DNA from: an uncultured Blautia sp.
GTDB lineage: Bacteria; Bacillota; Clostridia; Lachnospirales; Lachnospiraceae
DNA length: 64,000 nt
Assembly: GCA_934378195.1 (NCBI GenBank)
Contig: CAKRPO010000002.1
Span: 54,901 to 118,900 of the forward strand
Direction of reading: 5' to 3'
The position numbers and the translations under genes were made by a program. The notes beneath the pieces are model-generated. The model had not been told where the DNA came from. It made no database searches and worked only from the letters and a program-made list of their open reading frames with translations. The first letter of the stretch is position 1, and the number at the start of each line of letters is the position of its first letter. Shown in pieces: positions 44,659 to 54,354 of this stretch.

Positions 44659-44683
44659 GGAAGCGTTTTTATGCTACGCTTCC
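44659..44683 (-). terminator. terminator overlapping end of DnaJ-like gene
   Basis: Minus-strand GGAAGCG (last codons) pairs with CGCTTCC followed by TTTTTC. The TAA stop codon lies in the loop, so termination and the end of the gene overlap. Confidence 0.75.
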
Positions 44684-45724
44684 TCTTCTTTTCCGTTCAT
44701 CATTCTGGCAGACCTGCTGGAATTCTCTTAATTTTGTTTTTGCCTCCGGGCTTAAGTTCTGTGGTACCTGAATGCGGATCGTTACATACTGGTCACCATG
44801 AACAGCTGGATTCTTCATGGAAACGATTCCTTTTCCTCTCAGCCGGATCTTTCGACCGGTCTGGGCACCCTCCGGAATACGGCAGATCACATCACCGTAC
44901 AGTGTGGATACCTTAGCTTCGCCGCCAAAAACAGCTGTTGTGAATGGAATTTCTGTTGTTGTATAAACATCCATGCCCTTTCGTTCATATCCAGTTTTTG
45001 GCTGAATGTGTACTTTCAGAAGCAGATCACCGGCTGCTCCACCATGATAGCCCGGATGACCTTTTCCTTTCAGTCGGATACTCTTACCATCTTCAATACC
45101 TGCCGGTATATGAACCTGCAGGGTCTGCGTTCCATTGCCAGATGGATCTGAAAGACGTATCATCTTATCACAGCCAAATGCTGCATCTTCAAAACTGATA
45201 CTTACCTCTGACTGCAGGTCACTGCCCTTTGCCTGTGTCTGTCCGCCGAAGCCGCCTCCGAAACCACTTCCGCCAAATCCACCGTGAAATCCCTGGCTGT
45301 GAAATCCACTGCTCTGACTGCCACTCTGGCCATGGAACATATTTCCGAAGATGTCTCCAAAAATATCTCCCATATCACCCATATTGCCGTTTTCAAAATG
45401 AAATTCCTGATAACCATTGCCGCCCTGACCGCCAAAGCCACCAAAACCGCCATGGAATCCTCCATTCTGACCACCGGCTCCATATGGATTGCCACCCTCT
45501 TCAAATGCTGCAAATCCATACTGATCGTATAATTTCTTCTTCTCTGTATCACTCAATACATTGTAGGCCTCTGTAACTTCTTTGAACTTCTGCTCTGCCT
45601 GCTTATCCCCCGGATTCATATCCGGATGATACTTCTTGGCAAGCTTCCTGTATGCACTCTTAATTGTCTTGGCATCGGCATTTCTTCCGACTCCAAGGAC
45701 TTCATAATAATCTCTCTTAGCCAT
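44669..45724 (-). CDS. DnaJ/CbpA-type co-chaperone without zinc fingers
   Basis: A 351-residue J-protein. The J domain occupies residues 1-70 with the [12 protein letters not shown] motif. A long Gly/Phe-rich region (about 85-165) follows, then the two beta-barrel client-binding domains and no CxxCxGxG zinc repeats, so it is a class B (CbpA-like) protein that delivers clients to DnaK. ATG 45724 with GGAGGTGG is the start; an in-frame start 24 bases earlier contains that ribosome binding site. It has its own promoter and a small hairpin in the leader (GATGCGG/CCGCATC). Confidence 0.93.
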   Translation of the reverse strand: MAKRDYYEVLGVGRNADAKTIKSAYRKLAKKYHPDMNPGDKQAEQKFKEVTEAYNVLSDTEKKKLYDQYGFAAFEEGGNPYGAGGQNGGFHGGFGGFGGQGGNGYQEFHFENGNMGDMGDIFGDIFGNMFHGQSGSQSSGFHSQGFHGGFGGSGFGGGFGGQTQAKGSDLQSEVSISFEDAAFGCDKMIRLSDPSGNGTQTLQVHIPAGIEDGKSIRLKGKGHPGYHGGAAGDLLLKVHIQPKTGYERKGMDVYTTTEIPFTTAVFGGEAKVSTLYGDVICRIPEGAQTGRKIRLRGKGIVSMKNPAVHGDQYVTIRIQVPQNLSPEAKTKLREFQQVCQNDERKRRGSVA

Positions 45725-45815
45725 AATGCCACCTCCGGTTATATTCATATAGAAAAGAAGATGCGGTCATCAACTTCCCGCATCCCATTCCCTCATTTCT
45801 CTTTGTTCTATTTGT

Positions 45816-45844
45816 AATATAACACGTGTTTTATGGTGTGTCAA
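45816..45844 (-). promoter_or_regulatory. promoter of DnaJ-like gene
   Basis: Minus-strand TTGACA (45839-45844) and TATATT (45816-45821) with an exact 17 bp spacer. No CIRCE or CtsR site is visible, so the gene may be constitutively expressed. Confidence 0.7.
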
Positions 45845-45861
45845 GGCATCCTCGAAATATT

Positions 45862-47073
45862 TTAGAAATAATCTGAGATATATGGTGTCTGCTGCTCGAT
45901 CGCATCCTCCAGCATATCGATCGTCCATTCTGCTGCCTTGATTCTTCCAATCTTAGCCAGATATTCCGGACGTTTGTAGCCCATCAGCATTGTCGTCATT
46001 GTCTGAATGTTGATCGTATCTTCACATGATTCCATAATCCGCATGACCTCTCCATGGCCTTCCCTTGAGATTGTCAGATAGAAATTACCCTGATTGCATT
46101 CCATGATCGGGTCGATCAGACGGAACTTCCATTCTCTGTCAAGAACACTCGGTTTAAACGGATACTTCTCAATAAAGGATACAAAATCAACGATCCTTCC
46201 CATATAATATGGAGAAATAACTTCTTTGATACTTGCATCTTCAAGAAGAAATGCCAGTGGCTCATCCGTATATGTATCACCCTCCACCTGATTGATCATA
46301 GAAAAATGTGCCGCCACAAAATTCCACAGACCGGTCCGTGCCTCTTCATTATTAAAGATCATATCTTTGATATGGAATACTTCTTTGGCAATCCAGTAGA
46401 TCACATAACCATCTGGTTCATTTTTTTCATTATAATATACTGCAGCCATGATATCGTCCGAATCCCACAGCCAGTATTCATTCCATGCCAGATCATCGCG
46501 AAGGATCGCCCCATGCGTACGCATCGCATAACGTCTGTAGGTCTCCTTAAGTTCTTCTCCTTCGGTATCCACCCGTCGTACATCACCAGGTACCTGATGG
46601 TTCTTCGGAAGCTGGTAATCTTTAATCTCATAGGAAATTTTATCCGAAATGATTTCCCATCCCTTACGTCTGTAGTACGGTATGGAATACGGATAAAGAT
46701 AACAGATATCCTGTCCCCGATCTTTCATATTCTTGAGGGCCTGCTCCAGAAGCTTATGCATCAGTCCCATATTGGAGTATTCCGGATAAGTGCCGACACC
46801 GGTCAGGCCTCCCATCGCATAGGTCTGGCCAAAGATTCTTGCATGCATTGGATAGACTGCGACCTGTGAGACCAGTGTATCATTGTCAAACCATCCGATA
46901 ACATCTGCCTTTTCCATAGTCGGAAATTTGGCGCGGATGATTTCTCTCTCCTGCCAGCCTATGGAACTCAGTTCCTGTTCAGTTACCTGAAATACATAAC
47001 GGAGAAGTGCATTGTACTGCTCCATATATTCACTGCCTACGGGCTTCATTTTGAGATTCTTTTTATTATTCAT
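45862..47073 (-). CDS. Eis-like GNAT acetyltransferase
   Basis: A 403-residue protein of the Eis type: tandem GNAT folds and a C-terminal sterol-carrier-like domain ending in the Phe carboxylate (YISDYF). YPYSIPYYRRKGWE (about 128-141) and GLTGVGTYPEYSNMGLMHKL match the acetyl-CoA-binding region. Eis proteins acetylate amines, including aminoglycosides, but most bacterial members have unknown natural substrates. It stands alone between the DnaJ promoter and HPF. Confidence 0.88.
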   Translation of the reverse strand: MNNKKNLKMKPVGSEYMEQYNALLRYVFQVTEQELSSIGWQEREIIRAKFPTMEKADVIGWFDNDTLVSQVAVYPMHARIFGQTYAMGGLTGVGTYPEYSNMGLMHKLLEQALKNMKDRGQDICYLYPYSIPYYRRKGWEIISDKISYEIKDYQLPKNHQVPGDVRRVDTEGEELKETYRRYAMRTHGAILRDDLAWNEYWLWDSDDIMAAVYYNEKNEPDGYVIYWIAKEVFHIKDMIFNNEEARTGLWNFVAAHFSMINQVEGDTYTDEPLAFLLEDASIKEVISPYYMGRIVDFVSFIEKYPFKPSVLDREWKFRLIDPIMECNQGNFYLTISREGHGEVMRIMESCEDTINIQTMTTMLMGYKRPEYLAKIGRIKAAEWTIDMLEDAIEQQTPYISDYF

Positions 47074-47119
47074 ATATCCTTTCCCTTTGACTGATGGCTG
47101 TTACTTCCATTACCCACAA

Positions 47120-47147
47120 GTCCCACCCCTCAGATGAAGGGTGGGAC
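47120..47147. repeat. GC-rich perfect inverted repeat
   Basis: GTCCCACCC (47120-47128) and GGGTGGGAC (47139-47147) form a 9 bp stem with a 10-base loop in the gap after hpf. No T-run follows on either strand. It may be the hpf terminator or a remnant of an IS200/IS605-type end; the latter is only a resemblance. Confidence 0.5.
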
Positions 47148-47212
47148 CTGATTTACAAATTTACATATACGAAGTGCTTCAAGCTCGATTACGCTTTGCT
47201 TCAGATTTAAAA

Positions 47213-47740
47213 TCAAAACTCCGGCTCGATGAGTCCGTATGTGTTTCCTTTACGTTTGTATACAACATTGACCTGCTCGGTCTCTGCATTGAAGAATACG
47301 AAGAAATTGTGTCCCAGAAGTTCCATCTGTACGCATGCATCTTCCGGATACATTGGTTTGATTCCGAATTTCTTGGTACGGATGATCTTAACATCTTCAT
47401 CCTCTTCATATTCCTTATCCAGATATTCCTTCTGGAAGTTGGCTGCTGCCTGCTGTTTGTCAACGATTTTATTTTTGTATTTACGAAGCTGACGCTCGAT
47501 AACTTCTTCTACCAGGTCAATGGATACATACATATCATTGCTTACCTGCTCAGATCTGATGATATTACCTTTCATCGGGATCGTTACTTCGATTTTCTGT
47601 CTTTCTTTCTCGACACTTAATGTTACGATGACTTCTGTGTCTGGAGTAAAATACCGTTCCAGTTTACCGAGTTTGTCCTCTACTGCGGTCTTAAGTCCCT
47701 GGGAAACTGTGATGTTCTTTCCACTAATAATAAATTTCAT
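47213..47740 (-). CDS. hpf: long-form ribosome hibernation promoting factor
   Basis: A 175-residue protein. The N-terminal domain (1-100, MKFIISGKNITVSQGLK start) binds the 30S decoding centre. The C-terminal domain (about 120-175, KPMYPEDACVQMELLGHNFF) dimerises to give 100S ribosomes, so this is the long form found in Firmicutes. ATG 47740 with AGGGGAT upstream is preferred to upstream in-frame starts. It has an extended -10 promoter at 47821. Confidence 0.95.
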   Translation of the reverse strand: MKFIISGKNITVSQGLKTAVEDKLGKLERYFTPDTEVIVTLSVEKERQKIEVTIPMKGNIIRSEQVSNDMYVSIDLVEEVIERQLRKYKNKIVDKQQAAANFQKEYLDKEYEEDEDVKIIRTKKFGIKPMYPEDACVQMELLGHNFFVFFNAETEQVNVVYKRKGNTYGLIEPEF

Positions 47741-47820
47741 AGTCCCATCCCCTTTGCTGTTTATTTTGGATGATATTTTTATAAACAACAGTACTATCGG
47801 TTCTTGCTGTTTATGCATCC

Positions 47821-47829
47821 ATTATAACA
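47821..47829 (-). promoter_or_regulatory. extended -10 promoter of hpf
   Basis: Minus-strand TGT-TATAAT is a perfect extended -10, about 80 bp upstream of the hpf start; no strong -35 accompanies it. Confidence 0.5.
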
Positions 47830-47905
47830 CACCCGCGCAAATTTTAACACAACTTTATGAAATTTTTATATAAATTCTGACTAAGCGTTTCTATAGAACG
47901 AATAT

Positions 47906-50623
47906 TCATTTCTTGTATGCTTTTTTTGCTTTTCCTTTGCGTTTCCATACCGCAGTTCCCGGAAAAACGATCAGAAAGATCACAATGCCAGCACCAGTCA
48001 TGCCAACTCCAACACGTTCATATGGTGCCTCATAATGTAAGGATACCTGATGAGTTCCATCAGGGATCTCCACGCCACACAGACCGCTGTTGATATTGGA
48101 CACTTCCACCGCTTCTCCATCGATCTGTGCCGTCCAGCCTTTCTGATAAAACAACGGTACACACAGCATCTTATCCCGTGAACTTTCATTAGTCACCTGT
48201 GCCTGATAAGTACTGTCACTGAAATGAATATCTTTTATATTCGATTCTTTCAGCTCCGTGTAACCGCTTTCTTCAAGATCATACGCTTTTACTTCAAAAT
48301 CCTGAATCGTCGCATATTCAACTGGTGTGCTTACATCCACACGAAGTGCAGTAAGACCTGCCGGAAAAACATGTTCCCATGTAGAATCTTCTTTGGTAAC
48401 CGGGAAGGTATAAACCTTGTCTGCTGAAAATCCCTCGTCTCCCTCCGTCTGATAATAAACTGCCATTTCTGTATCTTCAGAAACATCCATTGTCAGTGAA
48501 AGGCCATACAGTTTATTTTCATCTGCAAAGCAGGATTTCACTTCAGGAAAGACCACATTCGGGTCTGCCCCAAAATCGCGAACCGTTATCCCATCCTGAT
48601 TTTTTTCCATGCTGCAGTCCGTCGCTGTTCCTACATAAGACATCAATGATGTCTCTGTTCCTTCCGGAAGGGCTGCCTTTTCATAAGAACCTTTCTTCTC
48701 TGCATCGGTATAATAAAAGCCAGACAAAGATGCCAGTGTTTTATTCAGTTCGGACATCTCTTCTGTTTCATCCGATGTCCATTCTTTCTCATACAGATAT
48801 CCCAAAGGAAGTGCATACTGATTTTCACAGACGATTTTGCCGCCGGCTTCTCCGACTGGTGTGTATACACTCTGTGCTGCATTATATCCATTTCCGGTAA
48901 TCAGATATTTTGCACCAAGCAGTGCACTTCTGATGTAATCATCCATATTGAAATCCACAAAATTGACAGATATACTCTTCGGTCCGTACATTTTGTGATA
49001 ATCGACCAGTGATGCCTGATTCGTGCTCATGTATACCGACAGGCCATTGTATCCCTGTGCCATCCCGTCATTTTCGGCGGTTGACCGATAGGATTTTTCC
49101 ACACGATACACGGAATCATCCTGCGTTTTCAGCCAGAAAGCGGCCTCTTTTGTCCCATCGTTATAATATTCTGTTGCCATCTGATTTCTGGTCGGTGATT
49201 CCCGACAGGACAGCGTCGGATAATTGAGAACAAAAAGTTCACAGACCAACACCGCCATGATTGCAGCCGGAAGCATCTTCTGCAATTTCTTTATCCATAT
49301 ACCGGCATTCAGAAGTACTGCATATATGATCAAAAATACACATACACCTGCCACTGCTTTTGTATTGACTTTGATTCGCGGAAAGCGATACACATACGCC
49401 AGCATTGCTCCGCACAAAAGAACAGCCAGGATACTTCCCACAAAAACTGTCTTTTTTTCTTTTTCTCTGCATGCATCCTGAATAAAAAATCCAATCACCA
49501 ATGCTTCTGCAAAGCAGAGCATGAAGCTCCAGCGATGCACAGAAGTCGTAAATACCAGAATGCGGCTGGTAACCGGCAGGATTGCCAGAAGCACAGCCAG
49601 CGTTGTAAAGATCACCGTCCGTATCCTGGTTCTTTTCTTCACCAGAAAGTAGCAGACTGCAAAGATCGTCAGAATACTGACTGCCAGCACGATTCCCTCA
49701 TAATAGTTGACACTGCCTGTATATTCTTTCTCGATTCCAAGCATCTGATTGGAAAAGAAACGGGCAATGATCGTTCCCAGCGTTCTCCCCCTGTATGGTC
49801 TCAGCAGACTGGAAGTATCCTTCCCACTCAGGACATCTGCACGTGCACTTTCCAGAAAAGTATCCAGAATCGGCATAAGTGCTGCCCCGCCGAGCATCAC
49901 TCCCAATGCTCCCATTCCGCCAAGTCCCAGTACGTTTCTGACGGTATCCTTAATCTTCCGTCTCTGCAGGATACTGTAGATGACCACATAAACAACTGCA
50001 AAAGCTGCAGTCATATACAGGAAATAATAACTGGATAACAAAAGCATCGTTACAACAATAACAAGCCCGGCACTTTTCCAGCGACTTCCACCATCCAGAT
50101 AACACTGCAAAAAATACATAAATACCGTAAACAGTGCAACACAGGTGCAAAACCCATAATGCTGTCCCCAAAGCATCACATATCCTGAAAAAGTCCACGC
50201 CAATGCAGCTGCCATTGTTCCGATTCCATCATCCATCCGTTTCCGAAAAAACAGATATCCGACAAGTGAGATCGTCATAAGCTTCAGATACGTTGCCGCC
50301 AGGACCGCCCACGGAAGAAACCGCTGCGGTGCAAGCAGCAACAGAAGATTATATGGGATCAGATAGGCCGGATAATAGGCTGACACATCCATCCCCAGCC
50401 CTGCCTGAAGAATATATCCACTTTCTCCACTTCGAAACAGTGAAGAAAACAGTCCGTACTGTGCGTAATTGATCTGCAGTGTATCCGACCCGCCATCTGT
50501 AAACACATAGGCATAACCACCAAAAATAAACTTACTGAACAGTAGAACAAAGAGGCCGCTTGTGATCAGAAACAACAGTACACACTCATTTTTCCACAGT
50601 GGTTTTTTCTTTGCATCCGTCAC
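47906..50623 (-). CDS. YfhO family membrane glycosyltransferase-like protein
   Basis: A 905-residue polytopic protein with a YfhO-type N-terminus (FKFIFGGYAYVF-like opening, TDGGSDTLQINYAQY loop) and at least 12 helices in the first 470 residues. A large extracytoplasmic region (about 490-860) and a last helix before a basic tail (KRKGKAKKAYKK) follow. In Bacillus and Listeria, YfhO transfers a sugar from an undecaprenyl carrier, made by the GT2 partner CsbB, to lipoteichoic acid. The adjacent GT2 gene overlaps its GTG start by 4 bp, supporting the same pair here. Last gene of the operon. Confidence 0.88.
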   Translation of the reverse strand: MTDAKKKPLWKNECVLLFLITSGLFVLLFSKFIFGGYAYVFTDGGSDTLQINYAQYGLFSSLFRSGESGYILQAGLGMDVSAYYPAYLIPYNLLLLLAPQRFLPWAVLAATYLKLMTISLVGYLFFRKRMDDGIGTMAAALAWTFSGYVMLWGQHYGFCTCVALFTVFMYFLQCYLDGGSRWKSAGLVIVVTMLLLSSYYFLYMTAAFAVVYVVIYSILQRRKIKDTVRNVLGLGGMGALGVMLGGAALMPILDTFLESARADVLSGKDTSSLLRPYRGRTLGTIIARFFSNQMLGIEKEYTGSVNYYEGIVLAVSILTIFAVCYFLVKKRTRIRTVIFTTLAVLLAILPVTSRILVFTTSVHRWSFMLCFAEALVIGFFIQDACREKEKKTVFVGSILAVLLCGAMLAYVYRFPRIKVNTKAVAGVCVFLIIYAVLLNAGIWIKKLQKMLPAAIMAVLVCELFVLNYPTLSCRESPTRNQMATEYYNDGTKEAAFWLKTQDDSVYRVEKSYRSTAENDGMAQGYNGLSVYMSTNQASLVDYHKMYGPKSISVNFVDFNMDDYIRSALLGAKYLITGNGYNAAQSVYTPVGEAGGKIVCENQYALPLGYLYEKEWTSDETEEMSELNKTLASLSGFYYTDAEKKGSYEKAALPEGTETSLMSYVGTATDCSMEKNQDGITVRDFGADPNVVFPEVKSCFADENKLYGLSLTMDVSEDTEMAVYYQTEGDEGFSADKVYTFPVTKEDSTWEHVFPAGLTALRVDVSTPVEYATIQDFEVKAYDLEESGYTELKESNIKDIHFSDSTYQAQVTNESSRDKMLCVPLFYQKGWTAQIDGEAVEVSNINSGLCGVEIPDGTHQVSLHYEAPYERVGVGMTGAGIVIFLIVFPGTAVWKRKGKAKKAYKK

Positions 50624-51582
50624 TGTGCATCCTCCTCTGGCTCTTCTTCAAAATTCAGGCGTTCTTCTTCTACTACAAGTGGTCTGTCAAGAACTCTCGT
50701 ATTAATGCTCAGTACATATTCTCCAAGGAATCCGATAAAAAACAGCTGCAATGCGCCAAGGAAAAACATTCCGATCACCATAGGTGCAACGCCTGCTGAA
50801 AAACGATCCCAGTACATCAGCTTGAGTACCAGATATACCACAGCAGCCACCATACTGAGACCACCGATGATAAAGCCGGCAAATGTCGCCAGTCTCATGA
50901 CTACTTTCGAATATGAAGTAATTCCAATCATTGCATAATCATACAGACTGTAAAAATTATTTTTACTCTTTCCTGCACGACGCTTTGGCTGTGTATATTC
51001 AATTGCTTTATAATCAAAACCAAGTTCCGCGATGATACCACGGAGATATGGCATCGGATCATGCAGGTCTCTTACCACATCCACAAACTTCCGGTCATAA
51101 AGTCCAAATCCTGTAAACTGCTCAATATGATCAATGTCCGTAATCTTGTTGATCATCTTATAATAGCAGGAACGAATCCAGTACATTCCTTTCCGCTCCC
51201 TGCTGGCACTTTTAATACCGATCACGATCTTTGTTCCTTTTTCCCATTCCTGCACAAACTTTGGAATCATATCCACCGGATCCTGAAAATCTGCACACAT
51301 ACGCACCACACAGTCTCCATATGCCTGCTTCATTCCATAAACCGGTGATCTTGCCTGGCCAAAATTCTTCGCATTGAAAATTGCCTTTATTTTTTTGTTA
51401 TTGGCACAAAGCCCACGAAGAAGCGCTTTTGTGTTGTCTTTCGAATGATTGTCAATAAACAGAATCTCATAATCATAATTGCTGAGATCCCGCTCCATGA
51501 CCTCTATGATCGCCTGTGTCAGCGGAACAACATTCGCCTCTTCATTATAAGTGGGGATTACCACCGAAATCTTCTTTCTCAT
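50620..51582 (-). CDS. GT2 polyprenyl-phosphate glycosyltransferase (CsbB/DPM1-like)
   Basis: A 320-residue protein: a GT2 catalytic domain (ISVVIPTYNEEANV start, CADFQDP aspartates, GQARSPVYGMKQAYGD) with two C-terminal membrane helices (about 230-290), typical of CsbB, GtrB and dolichol-phosphate mannose synthase homologues. It would load one sugar onto undecaprenyl phosphate. ATG 51582 is preferred because AGGAGA directly abuts the earlier ATG at 51588 but is 7 bases from this one. Its end overlaps yfhO by 4 bp. A GtrA-type flippase is not seen. Confidence 0.9.
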   Translation of the reverse strand: MRKKISVVIPTYNEEANVVPLTQAIIEVMERDLSNYDYEILFIDNHSKDNTKALLRGLCANNKKIKAIFNAKNFGQARSPVYGMKQAYGDCVVRMCADFQDPVDMIPKFVQEWEKGTKIVIGIKSASRERKGMYWIRSCYYKMINKITDIDHIEQFTGFGLYDRKFVDVVRDLHDPMPYLRGIIAELGFDYKAIEYTQPKRRAGKSKNNFYSLYDYAMIGITSYSKVVMRLATFAGFIIGGLSMVAAVVYLVLKLMYWDRFSAGVAPMVIGMFFLGALQLFFIGFLGEYVLSINTRVLDRPLVVEEERLNFEEEPEEDAQ

Positions 51583-51584
51583 TT

Positions 51585-52511
51585 TCATTCTCCTGTACTC
51601 TGACTTTTCAGCCAGCAGATTGTTTCTCTTATTCCCTCTTCAAACGTATATTCCGGCACAAATCCGGTATCCTGTTTCAGGCTGTCCGTATCTGCACAAA
51701 GATTCATGACCGTACCCGGCGGACACTCCTTTTCTCCGATTCCAGGATCTTTTGCTCCGGTAAGTTCTGCCATTTGCAAAATATATTCACGCAGAGGCTT
51801 TGCCTGGCCGCTTCCGACACAATATACCGCACCGTCTCTGCCCTTCTCTCCGATCAGATAATACGCATGTCCGGCATCTTTGCTGTACAGATAATCCCAT
51901 CTCTGCGTAGCCGGTGTAAATGCTGTTTTTTCTCCTTTCAGCATTTTACGTAAACCCGATGCGACCATCGTCGTCTCTTTTTCATAAATTCCATATACAC
52001 TGAAGATTCTTGGCCAGATCCACTCCAGCCCCAGCTCCCGACACAACATCCGTGACAGCTGATTTGCAGCAAGCTTGCTTGCCCCGTAAGGAGTCGTCGG
52101 ATGTACCGGACTGTCCGGTGAGATCCGCTCCAGATCCATCGGACCATATTCTGCCTGCGATCCCGCCCCGATAAACCGGCTGCACCCCAGCCTGTGTGCT
52201 GCCCGAACTGCAGCAAGTGTATAAGATATATTTTTACTCTGCAGTTCTGTACTGCTGTTCCGGTTTTCTCCGGTATTTCCCCAGGCAATATGATAAAACG
52301 TGTCGCACTCTGCCGGAATTTTCTGTGGCAGTGTCTCAAGATTCTCCAGTTCACATTCAATCAGGTGAATCCGCCCACTATCCGGCAAACGTCCGGTCTT
52401 TGCAGAGCCGGCCCGTACGACTGCATACACTTCTGTTTTGTTTTTTATGCATTCTTCAATCAGTGCACTACCGATCATACTGGTTGCCCCGGTGACAACA
52501 ATTCGTCTCAT
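51585..52511 (-). CDS. NAD-dependent epimerase/dehydratase (extended SDR)
   Basis: A 308-residue extended short-chain dehydrogenase with VVTGATSMIGSAL (Rossmann loop at 5-17) and the YGASK catalytic Tyr/Lys (about 147-151). In a pathway reading it is the best candidate for the reductase that completes the branched sugar made by the preceding TPP enzyme, comparable to the role of YerF; the exact reaction is inferred. It is 12 bp after the TPP gene and overlaps the GT2 region. GGAGAG precedes the ATG. Confidence 0.85.
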   Translation of the reverse strand: MRRIVVTGATSMIGSALIEECIKNKTEVYAVVRAGSAKTGRLPDSGRIHLIECELENLETLPQKIPAECDTFYHIAWGNTGENRNSSTELQSKNISYTLAAVRAAHRLGCSRFIGAGSQAEYGPMDLERISPDSPVHPTTPYGASKLAANQLSRMLCRELGLEWIWPRIFSVYGIYEKETTMVASGLRKMLKGEKTAFTPATQRWDYLYSKDAGHAYYLIGEKGRDGAVYCVGSGQAKPLREYILQMAELTGAKDPGIGEKECPPGTVMNLCADTDSLKQDTGFVPEYTFEEGIRETICWLKSQSTGE

Positions 52512-52523
52512 GTTTTCTCTCCA

Positions 52524-54353
52524 TCAACTCTCTGTAAACATATTCTCTTCCAGCTCTTCTCTGTCAAGAAACGGATACATATCTTCCAGCGGTGCCGATA
52601 CCATACTTCCATCCGGAAGTTTTCGTGCAGATGTTTTTGGCTCTGTTTTCTGATACTTTGTCACAAATACTTCGCAGACAGCTGCACCTTCTTCCGCCAG
52701 CGTCTCCTGAATCGCATCTGCCAGCTCTCCGGCCGCGTGCACAGCTCTGTAAGGAAAACCATAGGCCGGCATAATCTTTGACAGATCTGGAAAACTTAAA
52801 TCTCCGCTCTCCACTCCGACTCCTACCAACGGTGGTTCAAAATAACTCTGCTGCGTCTGTCGGATGGAATGGTATCCCTGATTGTTGATCACAAACAGTT
52901 TTACCGGAAGACGATTCTGCCAGATTGTCTGTAATTCCTGCAGATTCATCTGCAGGCTTCCCTCACCGGTCACACAAACGACTGCTTTATCCGGCTGTGC
53001 CACACAGATTCCGGTTGCCGCCGGAAGGCAGAAGCCCATCGATGCAGTATTCGGATTTGTAACAAAACGCTGACCTTTTTTGACACAAAATGCCTGACTT
53101 CCGGCAACTCTGGAAGTTCCCACACTGACCATCAGATTCTGGTCTTCCTGCATTGCCTTTGACAGTTCCTCATAAAAAGCATAGATATTCGTACAGCCTT
53201 CCTCTATTGTTTCATAATGTTTCGCCGTCACTACGGGATATTTTTCTTTCCAGAGCTGACACTGACGAATCCACTCTTCTCCCTGAAACAGTGGATGTTC
53301 TTCATCCGCTCCCCGACGTTTTGCCTCCCGGAGCAGTCCTCGCATCAGTTCTCCGGCATCTCCACACACCGGGAGACTGACATGAAGGCTTGGTTTCTTC
53401 AGCTCGTTTTCATCAACATCATTCAAAATCGTATAACTTCCTCTCGCCCAGTCCTGATACTGAAAACCAGTCTGTGTAAATCCCTGACGGTTTCCGATGG
53501 ACAGAAGGACATCACTGTTCTGAAGGGCAAAATTACCCGGGCGCGTTCCTGTACTTCCACTTCTGCCGACAAAATATGGATGTTCGTTTTCTATCGCATC
53601 CACACTGCTCATCCCGGTAATAACCGGAATTCCCAGTATATTGACAAGCTTATGAAACTCCTCAATTGCTCCTGCAAGACGGACTCCGTTGCCCGGAAAC
53701 AATACCGGTCTGTGGCTTTCTGCAATCTTATCCAGAATTTTACAAACTGTTTTCTCTGGAATTTCCTTCGGTTTCTGCTCCGGATTTTCTGCCGGATCAT
53801 AACTTCTCAGTGTATCTGTTTCTATGATCGCTCCCTGTACATCCAGCGGAATATCCAGCCATACCGGACCCGGTCGGCCAGTCACTGCCATATAAAGGGC
53901 CTTTTCCAGATGATAACGAATGTCTTCCGGGTGAATGACCATATGTGCATATTTCGTGATGGAAGTCACTACTGGAACAATATTACATTCCTGCACGCCC
54001 ATGCTTCGAAGTTTCAGCCCGGATGCCGCAACCGTTGTCGCATATCTTGCCTGTCCGGAAAAGATCAGCATAGGAATGGAATCCATCCATCCACCCAGAA
54101 CACCTGTAATTGCATTGGTCGCTCCAGGCCCGGTCGTCACACAGACTGCCGCCATGCGATTATCCATACGTGCATATGCTTCTGCCGCCATGGCACAGGC
54201 CTGCTCATGATGCTGATACGTGCAGTGTAGTTTTGGATGATGTCCAAATGCATCATTCATATGCATCGCGCCGCCTCCGGTTACGGTAAATACATCCCGG
54301 ATGCCCCACTGCGCAATATAATCCGCTATATAATCAGATACTTTCTGTTTCAT
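52524..54353 (-). CDS. TPP-dependent acetolactate synthase-like enzyme of sugar pathway
   Basis: A 609-residue ThDP enzyme. The catalytic Glu is in TYQHHEQACAMAAEAYAR (about 45-62) and the ThDP/Mg site is GEGSLQMN...VINNQG, with Glu in place of the usual Asp of GDG. It begins KQKVSDYIADYIAQWGIRDV, a start typical of ThDP enzymes embedded in surface-glycan clusters. Neighbouring CDP-sugar genes suggest it adds a two-carbon acetyl unit from pyruvate to a 4-keto-3,6-dideoxyhexose, as YerE does for yersiniose. It is not next to ilvN or branched-chain genes, arguing against a housekeeping acetolactate synthase. Confidence 0.85.
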   Translation of the reverse strand: MKQKVSDYIADYIAQWGIRDVFTVTGGGAMHMNDAFGHHPKLHCTYQHHEQACAMAAEAYARMDNRMAAVCVTTGPGATNAITGVLGGWMDSIPMLIFSGQARYATTVAASGLKLRSMGVQECNIVPVVTSITKYAHMVIHPEDIRYHLEKALYMAVTGRPGPVWLDIPLDVQGAIIETDTLRSYDPAENPEQKPKEIPEKTVCKILDKIAESHRPVLFPGNGVRLAGAIEEFHKLVNILGIPVITGMSSVDAIENEHPYFVGRSGSTGTRPGNFALQNSDVLLSIGNRQGFTQTGFQYQDWARGSYTILNDVDENELKKPSLHVSLPVCGDAGELMRGLLREAKRRGADEEHPLFQGEEWIRQCQLWKEKYPVVTAKHYETIEEGCTNIYAFYEELSKAMQEDQNLMVSVGTSRVAGSQAFCVKKGQRFVTNPNTASMGFCLPAATGICVAQPDKAVVCVTGEGSLQMNLQELQTIWQNRLPVKLFVINNQGYHSIRQTQQSYFEPPLVGVGVESGDLSFPDLSKIMPAYGFPYRAVHAAGELADAIQETLAEEGAAVCEVFVTKYQKTEPKTSARKLPDGSMVSAPLEDMYPFLDREELEENMFTES

Positions 54354-54354
54354 T

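Noticed and set aside
47085-47212. Possible IS200/IS605 end near the GTCCCACCC hairpin
   Set aside because: No transposase or TnpB remnant and only one hairpin; kept as a plain inverted repeat.
53217-54230. 337-codon plus-strand reading frame
   Set aside because: Antisense to the ThDP enzyme gene, no ribosome binding site and no recognisable domain.
52524-54353. Housekeeping acetolactate synthase (IlvB)
   Set aside because: No ilvN or other branched-chain genes nearby; the gene is inside a CDP-sugar/glycan operon and its N-terminus matches the glycan-cluster type.
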